From Nocardioides sambongensis (GTDB lineage Bacteria; Actinomycetota; Actinomycetes; Propionibacteriales; Nocardioidaceae), in contig NZ_CP041091.1 of NCBI RefSeq assembly GCF_006494815.1, forward strand, positions 2,184,501-2,248,500: a stretch of DNA of 64,000 bases. The letters are read 5' to 3'. The notes below the pieces were generated by a model. It saw nothing but the letters and a program-made list of their open reading frames with translations. It searched no databases and had not been told where the DNA came from. The position numbers and the translations under genes are program-made. Positions 26,342 to 35,566 of the stretch are shown here, in pieces (the first letter of the stretch is position 1; each line of letters opens with the position of its first letter).

Positions 26342-26415
26342 TGCCCCCACTGGGATTCGAACCCAGACTGAAGCGTTTTTAAGACGCCTTCCTCTGCCGG
26401 TTGGGACATGGGGGC
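26342..26415 (-). tRNA. tRNA with anticodon UAA (Leu-type anticodon, class I shape)
   Basis: A 74-nt cloverleaf on the minus strand: acceptor GCCCCCA paired with TGGGGGC and discriminator A, anticodon stem GGCGT/ACGCT with loop CTTAAAA, T arm CTGGG-TTCGAAT-CCCAG. The anticodon reads TAA, which decodes UUA (Leu). Bacterial tRNA-Leu normally has a long variable arm; here the variable region is only TCAGT. The D stem TCCC/AGGA has one C-A mismatch. CCA is not encoded. It may be an atypical tRNA-Leu or a tRNA-like RNA, and identity is uncertain although the cloverleaf is clear. Confidence 0.85.
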
Positions 26416-26434
26416 CGTGGGTCGCGGCCGCGAC

Positions 26435-27007
26435 CTACAGGTACGTCTGGCGAGGATAGATCGCGTGGGCGCCGGCCACCCGGTCCAGGAAGAGCAGGCC
26501 GTCGGTGTGGTCGATCTCGTGCTGCAGCGCCCGCGCCTCGAAGGCGTCGGTGGCGATCGTGACCTGCTCACCGGTGCCGGGGATCGCGCCGGTCACCGTC
26601 ACCCGGGAGCCGCGTTTGACGTCGCCGGTGAAGTCGGGCACCGACATGCAGCCCTCGCGTGCCTTCTCGTTGCGGCTGGCGCTGACCACCTCGGCGTTGC
26701 ACAGCACGAAGGTCCCGTGCCGGGTGCGGGTCTTGGGATGCTCGGTGACGTCCACGCAGAAGAGTCGTACGCCGACACCGACCTGGTTGGCGGCCAGTCC
26801 GACGCAACCGGGGCTGACCCGCATGGTGGCGACCAGGTCCGCGGCCAGCTGGACGATGTCGGGGTCGGTCGGGTCGACGTCGGCGCCGCGGGTGGACAGC
26901 ACCAGGTCCGGGGCCCGGACGACGGGGAGCACGGTGCCCTCGACCCCGAGCTCGTCCTCGGTCCAGCCGGCCAGCCGTGCGCTGCCGGCCGCAAGGTCCT
27001 CGCTCAC
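26435..27007 (-). CDS. def: Peptide deformylase
   Basis: A 190-residue metal hydrolase that removes N-formyl from nascent proteins. The three motifs are present: GCVGLAANQVGV (motif 1), EGCMSVP (motif 2, metal-binding Cys) and QHEIDHTDG (motif 3, HExxH). An N-terminal extension of about 30 residues is usual in one actinobacterial subgroup. GTG 27007 overlaps the stop of the ACT-domain gene (GTGA). The def gene ends 20 bp before the tRNA. Confidence 0.94.
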   Translation of the reverse strand: MSEDLAAGSARLAGWTEDELGVEGTVLPVVRAPDLVLSTRGADVDPTDPDIVQLAADLVATMRVSPGCVGLAANQVGVGVRLFCVDVTEHPKTRTRHGTFVLCNAEVVSASRNEKAREGCMSVPDFTGDVKRGSRVTVTGAIPGTGEQVTIATDAFEARALQHEIDHTDGLLFLDRVAGAHAIYPRQTYL

Positions 27008-27528
27008 AGCTCGTCGGCCTCCACGGGACGGATGGTGGCGGTGACGCCGACCCGCTCCGCCGCCGCCCGGATCCCGGCCTCCAGCGCTGCCGGGGCGACC
27101 CCGGCGGGGACGTCCAGCTCGGCGACGAGGAGGTAGAGGTCGCCGGCCAGCCGGGTGGTCAGGTCGGTGATGTTGCCGCCGAGCTCGGCGACCTGACCGA
27201 CCACCTCGGAGACGATGCCGGGACGGTCGCCGCCGTGCACCGTCAGCACCCACCCGGAGCCGCCCGCGGCGTGGCCGGGCTCGTCGAGCACCGGCCGCAC
27301 CGCGATGTCGAGGTCGCCCCCGGCCGCGAGCGGCGCGAGCGCGGCCTCGATCTGGCCCTCGTCGGCCGATCCGCGGCACAGCAGCATCATCGCGAAGTGC
27401 CCGCGCAGCAGGGTCATCGTCGAGTCCTCGATGTTGAGGCCCAACCCCGCCAGGCCGGCGGTGGTCTCGGCGATGATGCCGGGGCGGTCGTGGCCGAGGA
27501 CGGTGACGGCGTGCAGTGCGGTGCTCAC
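27004..27528 (-). CDS. Double ACT-domain protein (GcvR-like)
   Basis: A 174-residue protein of two ACT domains, each opening with a ligand-binding loop: VLGHDRPGIIAETTAGL (N-terminal) and VHGGDRPGIVSEVVGQV (C-terminal). There is no catalytic or DNA-binding domain. The family includes GcvR, a glycine-cleavage regulator, but in actinobacteria the role is not established; amino-acid sensing is the inference. GTG 27528 is preceded 6 nt upstream by GAGAAT. It is the first gene of a pair with def. Confidence 0.85.
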   Translation of the reverse strand: MSTALHAVTVLGHDRPGIIAETTAGLAGLGLNIEDSTMTLLRGHFAMMLLCRGSADEGQIEAALAPLAAGGDLDIAVRPVLDEPGHAAGGSGWVLTVHGGDRPGIVSEVVGQVAELGGNITDLTTRLAGDLYLLVAELDVPAGVAPAALEAGIRAAAERVGVTATIRPVEADEL

Positions 27529-27562
27529 CGCGGCATTCTCGCAGGCACGGTGGTGCGGGCGG

Positions 27563-28477
27563 TCATTCGGTGAGGGACCAGGCGATCCCATCGAGGATGT
27601 CGGTCTCGGCGACACCGATCTCGGCGACCTCCACGCGGGCCAGGATGCGGGAGAGGATCAGCGCGCCGGCATCGATCACGTCGGCCCGACCGGGATGGAT
27701 CCAGCCGAGGGCGCGGCGCTCGGCCACCGTCATCGCGACCAGCCCCTGGATCTGCCGCTCCAGGTCGTCGACGGCCAGCACCGAGCGGTGGATCGCGTCG
27801 CGGTCGTAGGCGTCGAGGCCCAGGGTGCCGGCGGCCACGGTGGTGATCGTCCCGGCGACACCGATCACCGAGCCGGCGACGGCGGGGTCCGCCCCGTGCG
27901 CGGCCGCCTCGTCCAGTGCGGCGTCGATGTCCGCGACACAGGCGTCGATCTGCTGGGCGGTCGGCGGGTCGCCACCGAGGTGCCGCTCGTGCAGCCGTAC
28001 CGACCCGATGTCCATCGAGTACGCCGTCCGCGGGCCGCGCGAGGTGTCGCCCAGGATCAGCTCCGTGGAGCCGCCGCCGATGTCGATCACCAGCACCGGC
28101 GCCGGGATCGTCCCCGCGTCCCGGGTGGCGCCGGCGAAGGCGAGGCGTGCCTCCTCCTCCCCCGACAGCACCTCCGGGTCCACACCGAGCCGGGCGCGGA
28201 CGCCTGCGGCGAACTCCGCGGCGTTGCCGGCGTCCCGGGTCGCCGAGGTCGCGCAGAACCGGATCCGGTGGGCGCCGGCGTCACCGATCAGCGCCGCGTA
28301 CTCGTCGATCGCGGCGAAGGCCCGCTGCAGCGCCTCGGGGGCGAGCAGCCCGGTCGCGTCGACGCCCTGGCCGAGGCGGACCATCCGCGTCTCGCGGACC
28401 GCCACCTCGGGGAGGGTGCCGATCAGCAGCTTGATCGTGTTGGTGCCGCAGTCGATCGCGGCGACCGGTTCACGCAT
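27563..28477 (-). CDS. Ppx/GppA phosphatase family (exopolyphosphatase)
   Basis: A 304-residue protein of the ASKHA fold. The P-loops are AIDCGTNTIKLL (residues about 7-18) and IDIGGGSTELILG (about 138-150), with GVAGTITTVAA near 210. The length matches short actinobacterial Ppx enzymes that hydrolyse polyphosphate or pppGpp/polyP; HD domains are absent. ATG 28477 is preferred over GTG 28483; it overlaps the DUF501 stop by 8 nt, continuing the eno-ftsB-DUF501-ppx operon order known in actinobacteria. Confidence 0.92.
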   Translation of the reverse strand: MREPVAAIDCGTNTIKLLIGTLPEVAVRETRMVRLGQGVDATGLLAPEALQRAFAAIDEYAALIGDAGAHRIRFCATSATRDAGNAAEFAAGVRARLGVDPEVLSGEEEARLAFAGATRDAGTIPAPVLVIDIGGGSTELILGDTSRGPRTAYSMDIGSVRLHERHLGGDPPTAQQIDACVADIDAALDEAAAHGADPAVAGSVIGVAGTITTVAAGTLGLDAYDRDAIHRSVLAVDDLERQIQGLVAMTVAERRALGWIHPGRADVIDAGALILSRILARVEVAEIGVAETDILDGIAWSLTE

Positions 28478-29030
28478 CGGCACCGATGCTGGTGTCGGGG
28501 GTGCCCGGCCACGCGCCGGTGCAGAGGCAGCGTTCCTCGGTCCACCCGAGGCGGTCGAGGGTCTCGTCCCCGAGCGGGTTGGCCCCGGGCCCGGCGGCCA
28601 GTGCGTGGGCGGCCAGCACGTGCAGGCACTTGACCCGGTCGGGCATCCCGCCGGCGGAGATCCCGTCGATCTCGGGCACCTCCAGCTCGTGGGCCCGGCC
28701 CACGAAGGCCCGGTCCTCCAGGTAGGAGTCGTGTGCCGCCCGGTAGGCGGCCGCCAGCGCCTCGTCCTCGGCGAGCCGGTCCTGCATCGCGCGCATCACG
28801 CCGGAGGCCTCCAGCGTCCCGATCCGGGAGTTGATCCGCGGAGCGGTCAGGTAGTAGGTGGTCGGGAACGGAGTGCCGTTCGGCAGGCGCGGCTCGGTGA
28901 CCACCACCAAGGGGCGACCGCAGGAGCAGCGGTATCCGACCCCGTGGACCCCGCGCGCCGGGCGACCGAGCTGCTCGTGGACGACAGCGGCGTCCTCGTC
29001 GGTGAACGTCTCGGCCTCGGCCGCTCTCAT
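28470..29030 (-). CDS. DUF501 family protein
   Basis: A 186-residue conserved protein of unknown function. The family features are RCSCGRPLVVVTEPRLPNG, TPFPTTYYLTAP, GVMRAMQDRL, GGMPDRVKCLHVLAAH and a closing ERCLCTGAW with several Cys/His residues that could bind a metal. The ATG at 29030 overlaps the FtsB-like stop (ATGA). Its fixed position between ftsB and ppx in actinobacteria suggests a cell-envelope or polyphosphate link, which is inference. Confidence 0.9.
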   Translation of the reverse strand: MRAAEAETFTDEDAAVVHEQLGRPARGVHGVGYRCSCGRPLVVVTEPRLPNGTPFPTTYYLTAPRINSRIGTLEASGVMRAMQDRLAEDEALAAAYRAAHDSYLEDRAFVGRAHELEVPEIDGISAGGMPDRVKCLHVLAAHALAAGPGANPLGDETLDRLGWTEERCLCTGAWPGTPDTSIGADA

Positions 29031-29632
29031 TCCAGGTCCTCCTGGGAGGGGTCGATCTTCTTCTTCGGGGGGTCCGGGATCCGGGTCGGCGGGTCGCCGG
29101 CGATCTTCATCGAGTCCCACACGTCGTCGTACCAGGCCCGTTCCTCGGTCTGCACCACCTCGTCGGGGTCGGAGAGCTCGGAGGAGCCGTCGAGCAGCTC
29201 GCCGTCCTCGTCGACCACCACGAACGGGGTCTCGCCGCGCGGCACGTAGCCGAACCGCTCGCGCGCCTGCTGGGCCACGAACGCCGGGTCCTGCCAGCGC
29301 TCCTTCTCGCGCTCGAGGTCGTCGATCGCGTCCTTGCGCTCGGCGATCTGGGCCTGCAGGTCGTTGATCTGGGAGCGCTGTTGGAGGTAGGCGCGCAGCG
29401 AGGAGGCGTAGGAGACGGCCAGGACCGCCAGCACCAGGACCAGGATCGCGGCGCGACCGGTCAGCCGGGTGCGCCGCTTCTCCGCCGCGGTGGTCGCCTC
29501 GGCGACGGCCGCCCGCTCCCGCTGGGCCTGCCGGCGCTGCACGCCCTGGCCCGAGGACCGCGAGCCGCCGGGACCGGAGCGCCCCCGTGCGGGGCGCCCC
29601 GGCTTCCGGCTGGTCCTGCGGTCCTCGGCCAT
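29027..29632 (-). CDS. FtsB/DivIC-like septum formation initiator
   Basis: A 201-residue bitopic protein. The N-terminal 55 residues are basic and cytoplasmic, a membrane helix spans about 60-80 (AAILVLVLAVLAVSYA), and an extracytoplasmic coiled coil follows (RSQINDLQAQIAERKDAIDD) with the family signature QQARERFGYVPRGE. The tail is acidic and Pro-rich. FtsB-type proteins join FtsL and FtsQ in the divisome. ATG 29632 lies 13 nt after the enolase stop, so it is co-transcribed with eno. Confidence 0.88.
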   Translation of the reverse strand: MAEDRRTSRKPGRPARGRSGPGGSRSSGQGVQRRQAQRERAAVAEATTAAEKRRTRLTGRAAILVLVLAVLAVSYASSLRAYLQQRSQINDLQAQIAERKDAIDDLEREKERWQDPAFVAQQARERFGYVPRGETPFVVVDEDGELLDGSSELSDPDEVVQTEERAWYDDVWDSMKIAGDPPTRIPDPPKKKIDPSQEDLE

Positions 29633-29645
29633 GGGTGGCTCGTGC

Positions 29646-31115
<1,470 letters not shown>

Positions 31116-31116
31116 C

Positions 31117-31122
31117 TACACT
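31117..31122 (+). promoter_or_regulatory. Leaderless-type -10 box of EEP gene
   Basis: TACACT ends 7 nt before GTG 31130 with no ribosome site. Confidence 0.5.
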
Positions 31123-31129
31123 CCGTCCG

Positions 31130-32250
31130 GTGGACAGCGACCGCACCTCCCCGGAGCAGAGCCCGTGGCTGCTGCTCGCCGGATTCGCGGTCATCGCGGG
31201 GCTGGTCCTCGGAGCGGTCCGGCTCGCCGGCGGCGACGAGGACCGCGCCGGCTCGGCGCCCGGCGCGTCGGGCCCGACCAGCTCCGCGACCGCCGCGTCG
31301 CCGACCGGGACGGCCGGGCCGAGCGCGTCCGCCGGCGGCCCGGCCGATCGCGGTGACCGCTACGGCGGGCAGTCCCGGGTGAAGGTCCCGCCGAACCTGC
31401 GTGACCTCGACCCGGTGCCGCGGGCGCCGTCCAGCCGGGGACGCAGCGGCAGCGGACTCGCCCTCGGCCCGCCGACCGACGTCGACGCCCCGATCGGCCT
31501 GCCGGTGCAGGGGCAGGTGACCACCGCGGTCGCGAACATCCCGAACCGGACCAGCAGCAGCGGCTTCGCCGCCTCGATGGCCACCCTGACCAGCGCTTCA
31601 CCGGACTTCCTGCTGCTCAACGAGGTCTCCCGCCGCTCCACCCGGCAGATCGCCGCCCTGGCCCCCGGGTACGGCGTCTACCGCGACCCGGTCCCGGACC
31701 GCTCGCCCGGCGGGGTGCAGTCGATGAACAACGTGATCGCCTGGCGCGAGGACAGCTGGCACCTGGTCGACGGCGGCCGGATCAAGATCGTCGACAACGA
31801 CGTCGGCTACCTGCGCGGCCGGGCCTTCGTGTGGGACCGCTACGCCACCTGGGGTGTGCTCCAGCACCAGGACGGCGCGATCGTCTCGGTGATCTCGACG
31901 CACATGATGACCAACCCGGTCCGCGCCCCGCGACAGCCCGGCTCCCCCGGGCAGAGCCGGCTGCAGCGCTACGCCGCCGGGATGGATCGTCTGACCGCGG
32001 CGGTGCGCACCCTCGCCGCCCACGGCCCGGTGCTGCTCGGTGGGGACATGAACTCCCACCCGGACCAGGGGCGTGGACCGCCGCGTCCAAGCTGGGCGCC
32101 GCCGGCTTCTCCTACGCCAAGGACCGCGCGGTGATGTACCAGTTCTACCCGTCGGCGATGAGGCGCGTGGCCAGCCGCGAGGTACGGGTCGCCTCCGACC
32201 ACCCGGGACTGGTGACCACCATCGACCTCAACGGCGTCGGGCCCGCCTGA
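31130..32250 (+). CDS. Membrane-anchored endonuclease/exonuclease/phosphatase (EEP) domain protein, frameshifted
   Basis: About 373 residues after repair. An N-terminal membrane anchor (about 10-32) is followed by a Thr/Ser/Ala/Gly-rich linker and a DNase-I-fold domain from about residue 130. Fold markers are VANIPNR, LLLNEVSRRS, VISTHMMTN, GGDMNSH and ASDHPGL. The last 60 residues are in another frame; adding one G at 32068-32071 continues DQGAWTAASKLG as in its close paralogue inside the 38.9-41.2 kb protein. The catalytic Glu, Asp-Asn and Asp-His residues are all present. Substrate may be extracellular nucleic acid or a phosphodiester lipid. Confidence 0.83.
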
Positions 32251-32257
32251 GACCCCC

Positions 32258-32274
32258 GCCGGGGCGACCCCGGC
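32258..32274. terminator. Hairpin between convergent genes
   Basis: GCCGGGG-CGA-CCCCGGC, a 7-bp stem with a 3-nt loop, lies in the 35-bp gap between the EEP gene and the small minus-strand gene. It may terminate both. Confidence 0.4.
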
Positions 32275-32285
32275 CGGGTCCAGGC

Positions 32286-32462
32286 TCAGGCCTCCAGGCC
32301 CAGGTCCGCCATCCGGGCGGCGTGGCGCTCGGTCAGCCGGGTGAACATCCGGCCCAGGGCCGCCAGGTCGAGGCCGGGGCGGTCCACGCCACCGGCGAGC
32401 AGGGCGCTGAGCGCGTCCCGGTCGGCGGCGATCCGCTGGGCCTGGATCAGGGCCTCCCCCAT
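32286..32462 (-). CDS. Small hypothetical protein after the ferritin-like gene
   Basis: A 58-residue, mostly helical protein (MGEALIQAQRIAADRD...LTERHAARMADLGLEA) without recognisable domain. Its ATG overlaps the ferritin-like stop (TGATG), so it is translated with that gene. Function unknown; the tight coupling suggests a partner of the upstream protein. Confidence 0.65.
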   Translation of the reverse strand: MGEALIQAQRIAADRDALSALLAGGVDRPGLDLAALGRMFTRLTERHAARMADLGLEA

Positions 32463-32989
32463 CAGCCGCCGCCCCACAGCGCGAGTCGGCCGCCGAGCCG
32501 GTGGTCCTCGGCGATCCCGGCCCGCACCCGGTCGACCACGAACGCCGAGTGGCTGGTGCCCTCCATCGTGGCGACCACCAGGTCGCGGGTGGTCGGGTCG
32601 AGGTAGGCGGCGATCTCCCGGTTGAAGTCGCTGGCCAGCCCGTCGCCGACGTAGGCCTTGATCAGGCCCTCGTACCAGTCGGCCGGGGCCGTGTGCGCGT
32701 GGAAGGCGTCGATCGACTCGCGGAACGGCACCATCGCCTCGAACGGGTCCCCGCCTAGCTCACCGATCCGCGCCTGCAGTCCGTGCACCCGCTGGAACTC
32801 GACGCATCCCATCGTGGCCAGCTCGACCTTGTCCGCGAGGGTGGGCGCCAGCTTGGCGTCCTCGACCAGACGCTCGAACGCGCAGATCTCCCCGTAGGCG
32901 ATCACGGCGAGCAGATCGATCACCGCCTGTCGGTAGGCGGGATCCTCGGGCACCTCCGAGGCGGTGGGGACGTCGGCGGTTTCGGCCAT
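32462..32989 (-). CDS. Ferritin-like fold protein (MiaE-like)
   Basis: A 175-residue all-helical protein of the actinobacterial ferritin-like family related to tRNA-(ms2io6A) hydroxylase MiaE. Candidate di-iron ligands are in AYGEICAFERLVEDA (Glu) and ELATMGCVEFQRVHGL (Glu, His), with a later ATMEGTSHSAF. Whether it binds iron or acts on tRNA is not known. ATG 32989 lies 6 nt after TACGCT and its promoter is back-to-back with that of the DEAD-box helicase, a conserved actinobacterial arrangement. Confidence 0.82.
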   Translation of the reverse strand: MAETADVPTASEVPEDPAYRQAVIDLLAVIAYGEICAFERLVEDAKLAPTLADKVELATMGCVEFQRVHGLQARIGELGGDPFEAMVPFRESIDAFHAHTAPADWYEGLIKAYVGDGLASDFNREIAAYLDPTTRDLVVATMEGTSHSAFVVDRVRAGIAEDHRLGGRLALWGGG

Positions 32990-32995
32990 GCGCGC

Positions 32996-33001
32996 AGCGT
33001 A
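32996..33001 (-). promoter_or_regulatory. Leaderless-type -10 box of the ferritin-like gene
   Basis: TACGCT on the minus strand ends 6 nt before ATG 32989. It is only 4 bp from the oppositely directed -10 box at 33006. Confidence 0.5.
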
Positions 33002-33005
33002 CCGA

Positions 33006-33011
33006 TACGAT
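33006..33011 (+). promoter_or_regulatory. -10 box of the DEAD-box helicase gene
   Basis: TACGAT would start transcription near 33018, leaving a leader of about 170 nt before the helicase. The leader can form CGCAGCCG/CGGCTGCG pairing around 33100-33145 and contains a short reading frame. Confidence 0.45.
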
Positions 33012-33172
33012 GAGTGCGGGCAGAGCGCTGTGCACGAGCGGCGGCGCCGCCCGTGTATGTGCGCGGCTGAGTGTGAAGGGCCGGCCCCCGAGGGTCGTCT
33101 CGCAGCCGCATCGGACTCCATCGGTGGACCGGCTGCGATCGAAACGGATCCTGCGCCGGACGGCTGAAACTC

Positions 33173-33193
33173 ATGAAAGCGACAGGACACTGA
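33173..33193 (+). other. Possible 6-codon leader peptide ahead of the helicase
   Basis: ATG AAA GCG ACA GGA CAC TGA ends on the bases that would start the helicase at CTG 33190. It is either a real upstream frame that couples translation, or the true helicase start separated from the body by one lost base (for example in GG 33185-33186). Confidence 0.35.
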
Positions 33194-34746
33194 GCAACGA
33201 CATCCAGGCCGGCGCCGACGCGCCGGAGCAGACCGACACCCCGACCACCCCGGCCACCCCCAGCTTCCGCGAACTCGGCGTGATGCCGGCGATCTGCGAC
33301 TCGCTGGAGCGCTCCGGGATCACCCACCCGTTCGCGATCCAGGAGATGACCCTCTCCATCGCGCTGATGGGCACCGACCTGATCGGTCAGGCCCGCACCG
33401 GCACCGGCAAGACCCTCGCCTTCGGCATCCCGGTGATCCAGCGCTCGGTCGCCCGCACCGATGCCGACTACGCCGAGCTGCCGGAGGGCAAGCCGCAGGC
33501 GCTGATCGTCGCCCCGACCCGCGAGCTCGCGCTCCAGGTCTCCAGCGACCTCGACCTCGCCAGCCGGGACCGCGGCCTCCGGGTCCTCACCGTCTACGGC
33601 GGCGTGGGCTACGAGCCGCAGCTCGAGGCGCTCGACGCCGGCGTCGACATCGTCGTCGGTACGCCGGGCCGCCTGATCGACCTGGCCAACCGCCGCGCCC
33701 TCGACCTCTCCCACGTGCACGCCCTGGTCCTCGACGAGGCCGACGAGATGCTCGACCTGGGCTTCCTCCCGGACGTGGAGCGCCTGATCCGCCAGACCCC
33801 GGAGACCCGGCAGACGATGCTGTTCTCCGCGACGATGCCCTCGGCGATCGTCTCCCTGGCCCGCATGCACATGCGCCACCCGATGAACATCCGCGCCGAG
33901 TCGTCGTACGAGAACGCGACGGTGCCGGCCACCGCCCAGTTCATCTACCTGGCCCACGACCTGGACAAGCCCGAGATCATCGGCCGGGTACTGCAGTCGG
34001 AGTCGGCGGACAAGATCATCGTCTTCACCCGCACCAAGCGTCAGGCGCAGCGGGTCGCCGACGACCTCAGCGAGCGCGGCTTCAAGTCGAGCCCGCTGCA
34101 CGGCGACATGCAGCAGGCGGCGCGCGAGCGGGCGCTGACCAAGTTCCGCGAGGACAAGCTGAAGGTCCTGGTGGCCACGGACGTGGCGGCGCGCGGGATC
34201 GACGTCTCCGGCGTCTCGCACGTCATCAACTACACCTGCCCCGAGGACGACAAGACCTACGTCCACCGGATCGGCCGCACCGGCCGCGCCGGCGCCACCG
34301 GCACCGCGATCACGCTGGTCGACTGGACCGACGTGCACCGCTGGAAGATGATCAACAAGGCGCTCGACCTGCCGTTCGACGAGCCGCTGGAGACCTACTC
34401 GACCTCCGAGCACCTCTTCCACGACCAGGGCATCGCGCCCGGCACGAAGGGTCGGATCGTCGACCCCGCCCCGGTGGAGCGTGCGCCGCGGGAGAAGCGT
34501 GACAGCGACCGTCCGGCGCCCAGCCGCAACCGGAACCGGAGCCGGAAGCGGACCCGCGGTGGTCAGCCGGCCGGCGAGGCCACGGCGGACGCGTCGCAGA
34601 CCGGCTCCCCCGCGACCGAGTCCGGCAGCGGCGAGCAGGGTGACGGTTCCTCGGCCGGATCGGCGAACCGGCGTCGTCGGCGTCGTCGGCGCAGTGGCGG
34701 CGGCAACGGCGGTGGCGAGAGCGCTCCCGCCAGCACCGAGGGCTGA
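33190..34746 (+). CDS. DEAD-box RNA helicase
   Basis: An ATP-dependent RNA helicase of about 518 residues. Motifs: Q motif AIQEMTLSIA, Walker A ARTGTGKT, PTRELA, TPGRL, DEAD in VLDEADEMLD, SAT in LFSATMP, and HRIGRTGRAG. The C-terminal 90 residues are basic, Arg/Gly-rich and disordered, as in RhlE/CsdA-type enzymes for RNP remodelling. The start is unclear: no ATG or GTG lies near the conserved region, so I use CTG 33190 with AGGA close by. ATG 33173 would be in frame if one base were missing, and an upstream ATG at 33010 in the same frame is less likely. Confidence 0.92.
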   Translation: MSNDIQAGADAPEQTDTPTTPATPSFRELGVMPAICDSLERSGITHPFAIQEMTLSIALMGTDLIGQARTGTGKTLAFGIPVIQRSVARTDADYAELPEGKPQALIVAPTRELALQVSSDLDLASRDRGLRVLTVYGGVGYEPQLEALDAGVDIVVGTPGRLIDLANRRALDLSHVHALVLDEADEMLDLGFLPDVERLIRQTPETRQTMLFSATMPSAIVSLARMHMRHPMNIRAESSYENATVPATAQFIYLAHDLDKPEIIGRVLQSESADKIIVFTRTKRQAQRVADDLSERGFKSSPLHGDMQQAARERALTKFREDKLKVLVATDVAARGIDVSGVSHVINYTCPEDDKTYVHRIGRTGRAGATGTAITLVDWTDVHRWKMINKALDLPFDEPLETYSTSEHLFHDQGIAPGTKGRIVDPAPVERAPREKRDSDRPAPSRNRNRSRKRTRGGQPAGEATADASQTGSPATESGSGEQGDGSSAGSANRRRRRRRRSGGGNGGGESAPASTEG

Positions 34747-34764
34747 CGGCCACCGTCCGACGGC

Positions 34765-34780
34765 GGCCGCCCTCGCGGCC
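34765..34780. terminator. Hairpin between convergent helicase and L,D-transpeptidase genes
   Basis: GGCCGC-CCTC-GCGGCC lies in the 51-bp gap and is flanked by CCGTCCG/CGTCCGGACGG repeats that extend the pairing. No U tract. Confidence 0.35.
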
Positions 34781-34797
34781 CCGTCCGGACGGCACGG

Positions 34798-35547
34798 TCA
34801 GGCGGTGACCACCACCGTGCTGCCGGTCGGCGCGAACCGCCACAGCGCGATCGCGTCGGCCCTGGCCTGTCGGATGCAGCCGTGGGAGAGCGGCGTGCCC
34901 AGCTGGGCGCGGGTCTGCACCGGCTCGCCGTCGTCGACCGGGATCGAGTGGAAGCCGATCGCGGCGCCCTCGTTGCCGTGCGTGAACCGCACGAAGTACT
35001 CCATGGTGCCGGAGTCGTCGATGCCGATGGCGTGGCGCGACCGGGAGAAGACCTGGTAGGTGCCCGGGTCGAGGTTGTCCTCGACGCTACCGGAGGCGAG
35101 GTAGCTGCGGACCACGCCCTCCTCGTCGGCCCCCTTCGCACGCGGGTCGACCAGCCAGACGCGCTGCTGGCCCTCGCTGAACACGACCCGCTGCCCGGTC
35201 CCCGAGTCCGCCGGGAGTGCCGGCGCGGTGGGCTCGACCTCGGCTGCCGCGAAGGTGCCCTCGAGCTCGACCGATCCGTCGTCCTCGCCGGCCGTCTCGC
35301 CTGCTGCCTCGCCCGCCGCCTCGTTCTGGGACGCCGATCCGCTCTCGTCCCCCACCACGGCGGAGACGCTGCTCGGCGGCTCCTCCGCGTGGGTGGGGAT
35401 CACTCCGATCGAGCCCAGTGCGGCCAGCGTGGTCACCGCGACCGCGGAGCCGAACACCGTGATCCGTCCGTAGCGCGGACGCACCGGTGCCCGGTGCCGC
35501 GCGGAGGCGGACCGACGACGTGCGGCTGGGGGTGCGGCGTGCTTCAT
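34798..35547 (-). CDS. Secreted L,D-transpeptidase (YkuD)
   Basis: A 249-residue protein with a basic N-terminus and membrane segment (about residues 28-48), an acidic Ala/Gly/Glu-rich linker and a YkuD domain (about 120-249). The catalytic motif is GFHSIP...LSHGCIRQ with nucleophilic Cys. L,D-transpeptidases make 3-3 crosslinks in peptidoglycan or attach proteins. The domain is compact, without the Ig-like domains of mycobacterial Ldt. It follows ParA on the same strand. Confidence 0.86.
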   Translation of the reverse strand: MKHAAPPAARRRSASARHRAPVRPRYGRITVFGSAVAVTTLAALGSIGVIPTHAEEPPSSVSAVVGDESGSASQNEAAGEAAGETAGEDDGSVELEGTFAAAEVEPTAPALPADSGTGQRVVFSEGQQRVWLVDPRAKGADEEGVVRSYLASGSVEDNLDPGTYQVFSRSRHAIGIDDSGTMEYFVRFTHGNEGAAIGFHSIPVDDGEPVQTRAQLGTPLSHGCIRQARADAIALWRFAPTGSTVVVTA

Positions 35548-35566
35548 GCTGGTGCGGACCCTCCGA

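Noticed and set aside
26342..26415. The UAA tRNA as the bldA-type tRNA-Leu
   Set aside because: The long variable arm that defines tRNA-Leu is absent.
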